DNA of 16,295 bases from assembly GCA_964496575.1 (NCBI GenBank), contig CAZCAC010000171.1, forward strand, positions 1 to 16,295. Reading direction: 5' to 3'. Position 1 is the first letter of the stretch. Each line of letters starts with the position of its first letter. Positions 14,418 to 16,295 of the stretch are shown piece after piece. Below the pieces are notes generated by a model. It was not told the DNA's origin, did not search any database, and saw only the letters and a program-made list of their open reading frames with translations. Both the position numbers and the translations under genes were made by a program. Source of the stretch: CAZCAC01 sp964496575. GTDB taxonomy: Bacteria > Planctomycetota > UBA1135 > GCA-002686595.

Positions 14418-15155
14418 ATGAAGTGCCGCCAGATCCTCCTCCTGACCCTTCTCCTCACCGCCTGCGTCCGGGACGAACCGGCGTCGGTCGCGGCGATGGG
14501 CTCTCCTTTCGAGTTCGAGCCGGAGCGCAACCAGATGATCGAACTGGACATTGCGGCGCGTGGCATCGAGGACCCCCTCGTCCTCAACGCGATGCGCGAG
14601 GTCCCTCGTCACCTCTTCGTCCCCCGCTCGATCGCCAAGCACGCCTACGAGGACCGCGCGCTGCCGATCGGTGACGGTCAGACGATCTCGCAGCCGTACA
14701 TCGTCGCCGTGATGACCGAGGCGTTGCAGCTCACGCCCGACGCCCGCGTGCTGGAGATCGGCACCGGCTCGGGCTACCAGGCGGCGGTGATCGCCGAGAT
14801 CACGGAGCACGTCTGGACGATCGAGATCGTGCAGGCGCTGGGCGATCGGGCCGGCCGGCTGCTCGACGAGCTCGGCTACGGCACGGTCGAGTGTCGCATC
14901 GGCGACGGCTACCACGGCTGGCCGGAGGAGGCCCCTTTCGACGCGATCATCGTCACCGCCGCCCCGGGTTTCATCCCCCCCGACCTGATCGAACAGCTCG
15001 CCCCCGACGGCCGGTTGGTGGTCCCGGTCGGCGAGCAGTACGAGACGCAGAGACTGCTGCGGATCACCAAGGGGGAGAACGGAGAGGTGAAGCAGGAGTA
15101 TCTGGGTGCGGTTCAGTTCGTGCCGATGACCGGTGAGGTGCGGGGGGAGCGGTAA
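14418..15155 (+). CDS. pcm: Protein-L-isoaspartate O-methyltransferase, apparently a lipoprotein
   Basis: The 245 aa protein from ATG 14418 (a GTG directly before it is also possible) has the family signatures in order: VPRHLFVP, YEDRALPIGDGQTISQPYIVAVMTEAL, the S-adenosylmethionine loop VLEIGTGSGYQAAVIAEI (about 111-128), acidic EIVQAL, DAIIVTAAPGFIPPDLIEQL, and the C-terminal FVPMTG. It methylates isoaspartyl residues in aged proteins so they can be repaired. Unusually, the first 16 residues (MKCRQILLLTLLLTAC) form a lipoprotein signal with the lipobox LTAC, placing the enzyme outside the cytoplasm, where its methyl donor is not expected. An internal ATG at 14496 (SPFEFEPERN follows MG) would give a cytosolic form, but it has no ribosome site. 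It lies 28 nt after the dehydrogenase gene. Confidence 0.88.
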   Translation: MKCRQILLLTLLLTACVRDEPASVAAMGSPFEFEPERNQMIELDIAARGIEDPLVLNAMREVPRHLFVPRSIAKHAYEDRALPIGDGQTISQPYIVAVMTEALQLTPDARVLEIGTGSGYQAAVIAEITEHVWTIEIVQALGDRAGRLLDELGYGTVECRIGDGYHGWPEEAPFDAIIVTAAPGFIPPDLIEQLAPDGRLVVPVGEQYETQRLLRITKGENGEVKQEYLGAVQFVPMTGEVRGER

Positions 15156-15169
15156 AGGAAGCTGCATTG

Positions 15170-15182
15170 GCGCGGACCGCGC
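15170..15182. other. GC-rich palindrome after the methyltransferase gene
   Basis: GCGCGG-A-CCGCGC lies 14 nt after the stop codon. It could form a short stem, but no T run follows. A terminator role is possible but weakly supported. Confidence 0.2.
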
Positions 15183-15223
15183 GGGCTCCCAGACCGCGCT
15201 CCCGACCCGATTGCGCGGCGATA

Positions 15224-15273
15224 CCCAAGTTGGGCTGATCCGGCCATACGGCCATGGATCGATCCGGTAGAAT
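15224..15273 (+). promoter_or_regulatory. Palindromes and -10-like box upstream of the 3'-edge gene
   Basis: This short region has CCCAAGTTGGG (15224-15234, symmetric apart from its centre), the perfect palindrome GGATCGATCC (15256-15265), and TAGAAT at 15268-15273, 44 nt before the ATG of the next gene. The TAGAATCG word also occurs before the methyltransferase gene. The palindrome next to the -10-like box would be a natural operator position. No convincing -35 is present. Function is inferred from position only. Confidence 0.35.
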
Positions 15274-15317
15274 CGAATCGCCCCGCGCCAAAGCAGCGAA
15301 CAAAGAGGAGGCTCTCG

Positions 15318-16295
15318 ATGGTTCGAATACGGGTAATCCTGCAGGTTGCCTTGCTGTCAGCGTCGATCTCAAGCACCCCGAGTGTGGCGAACGAGGAGGT
15401 GTCCTTCGAACAGCAATCGCACGTGCTGAATGTGATCCTCCTCGAGCTCGGTTCGGTTTCGCAGAAGGTGAAGGCAAACGACTGGCCATTCTGGGAGAGG
15501 CAATCGCCAAGGTTGCTGCAGCGCCTTCAAGGAGACCTGGGGCATGTTCGGGCGAGGGATGACGAAGCCGAACGAGCGGTTTCCCTGTACTGCCTGCGCG
15601 CAGCAGCCCCAGGCCTTGAGCATACCGAAGAGTTGGTCCCGGTCGCCCTCTACCTGGATCGAATAGCCGAAGGTACGGCTCGTCCCGCGCTGCTGGTCGC
15701 CTGGACGCACGAGCCGGAGGCGGTTCGCTTGACCCTGCTGGGGGTCCATGATTACCCGACTGCATTGGAGCTCGAACTACTGAGTCGGCTTCCCCTACAG
15801 TCTCAGGGGCTCGGCCTCCTCAACGTCATCGAGAGCCAATACGTGACGCCGCCGTGCTCGCTCACGCCTCGCGGAGGTCCGATTCCCCCGGGTTCGGCGC
15901 CCGGCCAGCTGAGCCTTGTCCTGGGCGAGTGGGGTACGGAGGCGATCCTCCACTGCCTGGCCGCTTGCGAGTACCGTGTCGCACTAGCCAGCGAGCAGCC
16001 ATTCCCGGATGAAGGGACGACTCCGGCGGGCACCGCGACGGCGCTGAACGCTTGGTCGGAAGTCAAGACGAGTCCCGACGTGGCGCAGGTCAACCAGTTC
16101 CTGGCGACACTGCGGACGTCACCACTGGCCGTGCAGAAACAGGTCCTCGACCTGCTGAACAAGCACGCCGGGGAGAATCCCACCTGGGCGACGCAGTTCG
16201 AACATGGGCTCTCCGTCGGCATCTCCTGGAATACGCCGACGAGGAAGAGTCGACAACAACCGGAACTCACCGGAGTCCTGGCGAGTAAGGGGGGG
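15318..16295 (+). CDS. Unrecognised secreted protein, 5' part (runs off the window)
   Basis: The frame starts at ATG 15318 with GGAGG 6 nt upstream. I translated it to the last base without a stop: 326 codons, 3' end missing. The N-terminus MVRIRVILQVALLSASISST is a likely signal peptide, with cleavage around SVA-NEE. The rest looks mainly helical (HVLNVILLELGSVSQKVKAN, RLLQRLQGDLGHVRARDDEAERAV, ALELELLSRLP), with a Pro/Gly-rich break (TPRGGPIPPGSAPG) near residue 190 and cysteines at CLRAAAP, PPCSL and HCLAAC. I do not recognise a family. Codon use is more relaxed than in neighbouring genes, with two ATA and three CTA codons, which may mean low expression or later acquisition. Shorter frames overlapping it on both strands lack ribosome sites or signals. 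Its own promoter region (15224-15273) suggests a separate transcript. Confidence 0.72.
   Translation, partial: MVRIRVILQVALLSASISSTPSVANEEVSFEQQSHVLNVILLELGSVSQKVKANDWPFWERQSPRLLQRLQGDLGHVRARDDEAERAVSLYCLRAAAPGLEHTEELVPVALYLDRIAEGTARPALLVAWTHEPEAVRLTLLGVHDYPTALELELLSRLPLQSQGLGLLNVIESQYVTPPCSLTPRGGPIPPGSAPGQLSLVLGEWGTEAILHCLAACEYRVALASEQPFPDEGTTPAGTATALNAWSEVKTSPDVAQVNQFLATLRTSPLAVQKQVLDLLNKHAGENPTWATQFEHGLSVGISWNTPTRKSRQQPELTGVLASKGG

Noticed and set aside
16289..16295. Run of seven G at the right end
   Set aside because: It could be a sequencing or assembly edge effect. It does not create a stop, and no biological role can be argued.

Overview
This 16.3 kb window is GC-rich bacterial DNA with long reading frames on both strands, strong GC bias at third codon positions, and several GTG or TTG starts. 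I infer a member of the Planctomycetota. The clearest pointer is the C-terminal half of the lectin-like protein (9653-10921): its cysteine-rich CPCAN...GCAN...FGDGLRCAGG-type layout resembles a domain I recall as highly repeated in secreted proteins of that phylum. The beta-helix pair, the secreted thioredoxin-fold protein and the GMC/Gfo-type dehydrogenase pair fit the same background. No rRNA, tRNA, CRISPR, phage or insertion-sequence genes were recognised.

Layout. (1) 51-3517, minus strand: a possible three-gene transcription unit read right to left. It contains a MarR-type regulator with an unusual C-terminal four-cysteine tail, a GNAT acetyltransferase 30 nt downstream, and, after an 80 nt gap, a secreted protein with an N-terminal PDZ domain and two aspartic-protease-like DTG domains. 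(2) 3518-3858: a 341 nt divergent control region with two short inverted repeats. (3) 3859-10921, plus strand: an export-oriented set. It holds a thioredoxin-fold protein with a CGWC site, two tandem paralogous right-handed beta-helix proteins (about 724 and 723 aa, roughly four-fifths identical by eye), and an L-type-lectin-domain protein. The beta-helix duplication also copied flanking noncoding DNA on both sides. (4) 10942-11481, minus strand: a membrane-anchored SRPBCC protein convergent with the lectin gene. (5) 11676-15155, plus strand: a GMC oxidoreductase overlapping (TTGA) a Gfo/Idh/MocA-like dehydrogenase, then a protein-L-isoaspartate methyltransferase that appears to carry a lipoprotein signal. 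(6) 15318-16295: an open frame starting with a good Shine-Dalgarno site and signal peptide that runs off the right edge. It is the 5' part of an unrecognised secreted protein.

How it may work together (inference). The central block looks like a secreted glycan-handling module: two beta-helix candidate carbohydrate-active proteins, a lectin-domain protein and a thioredoxin-fold partner outside the cytoplasm. The GMC/Gfo pair looks translationally coupled and may act in sequence on one small or sugar-like substrate. The MarR protein may sense a redox or metal signal through its Cys tail and control its own operon. The most unusual observations are the Cys-tailed MarR, the two-DTG protease with N-terminal PDZ, the EKP-to-ETP change in the Gfo-like enzyme, the exported-looking methyltransferase, and the duplicated beta-helix unit with its conserved 48 nt flanking block.
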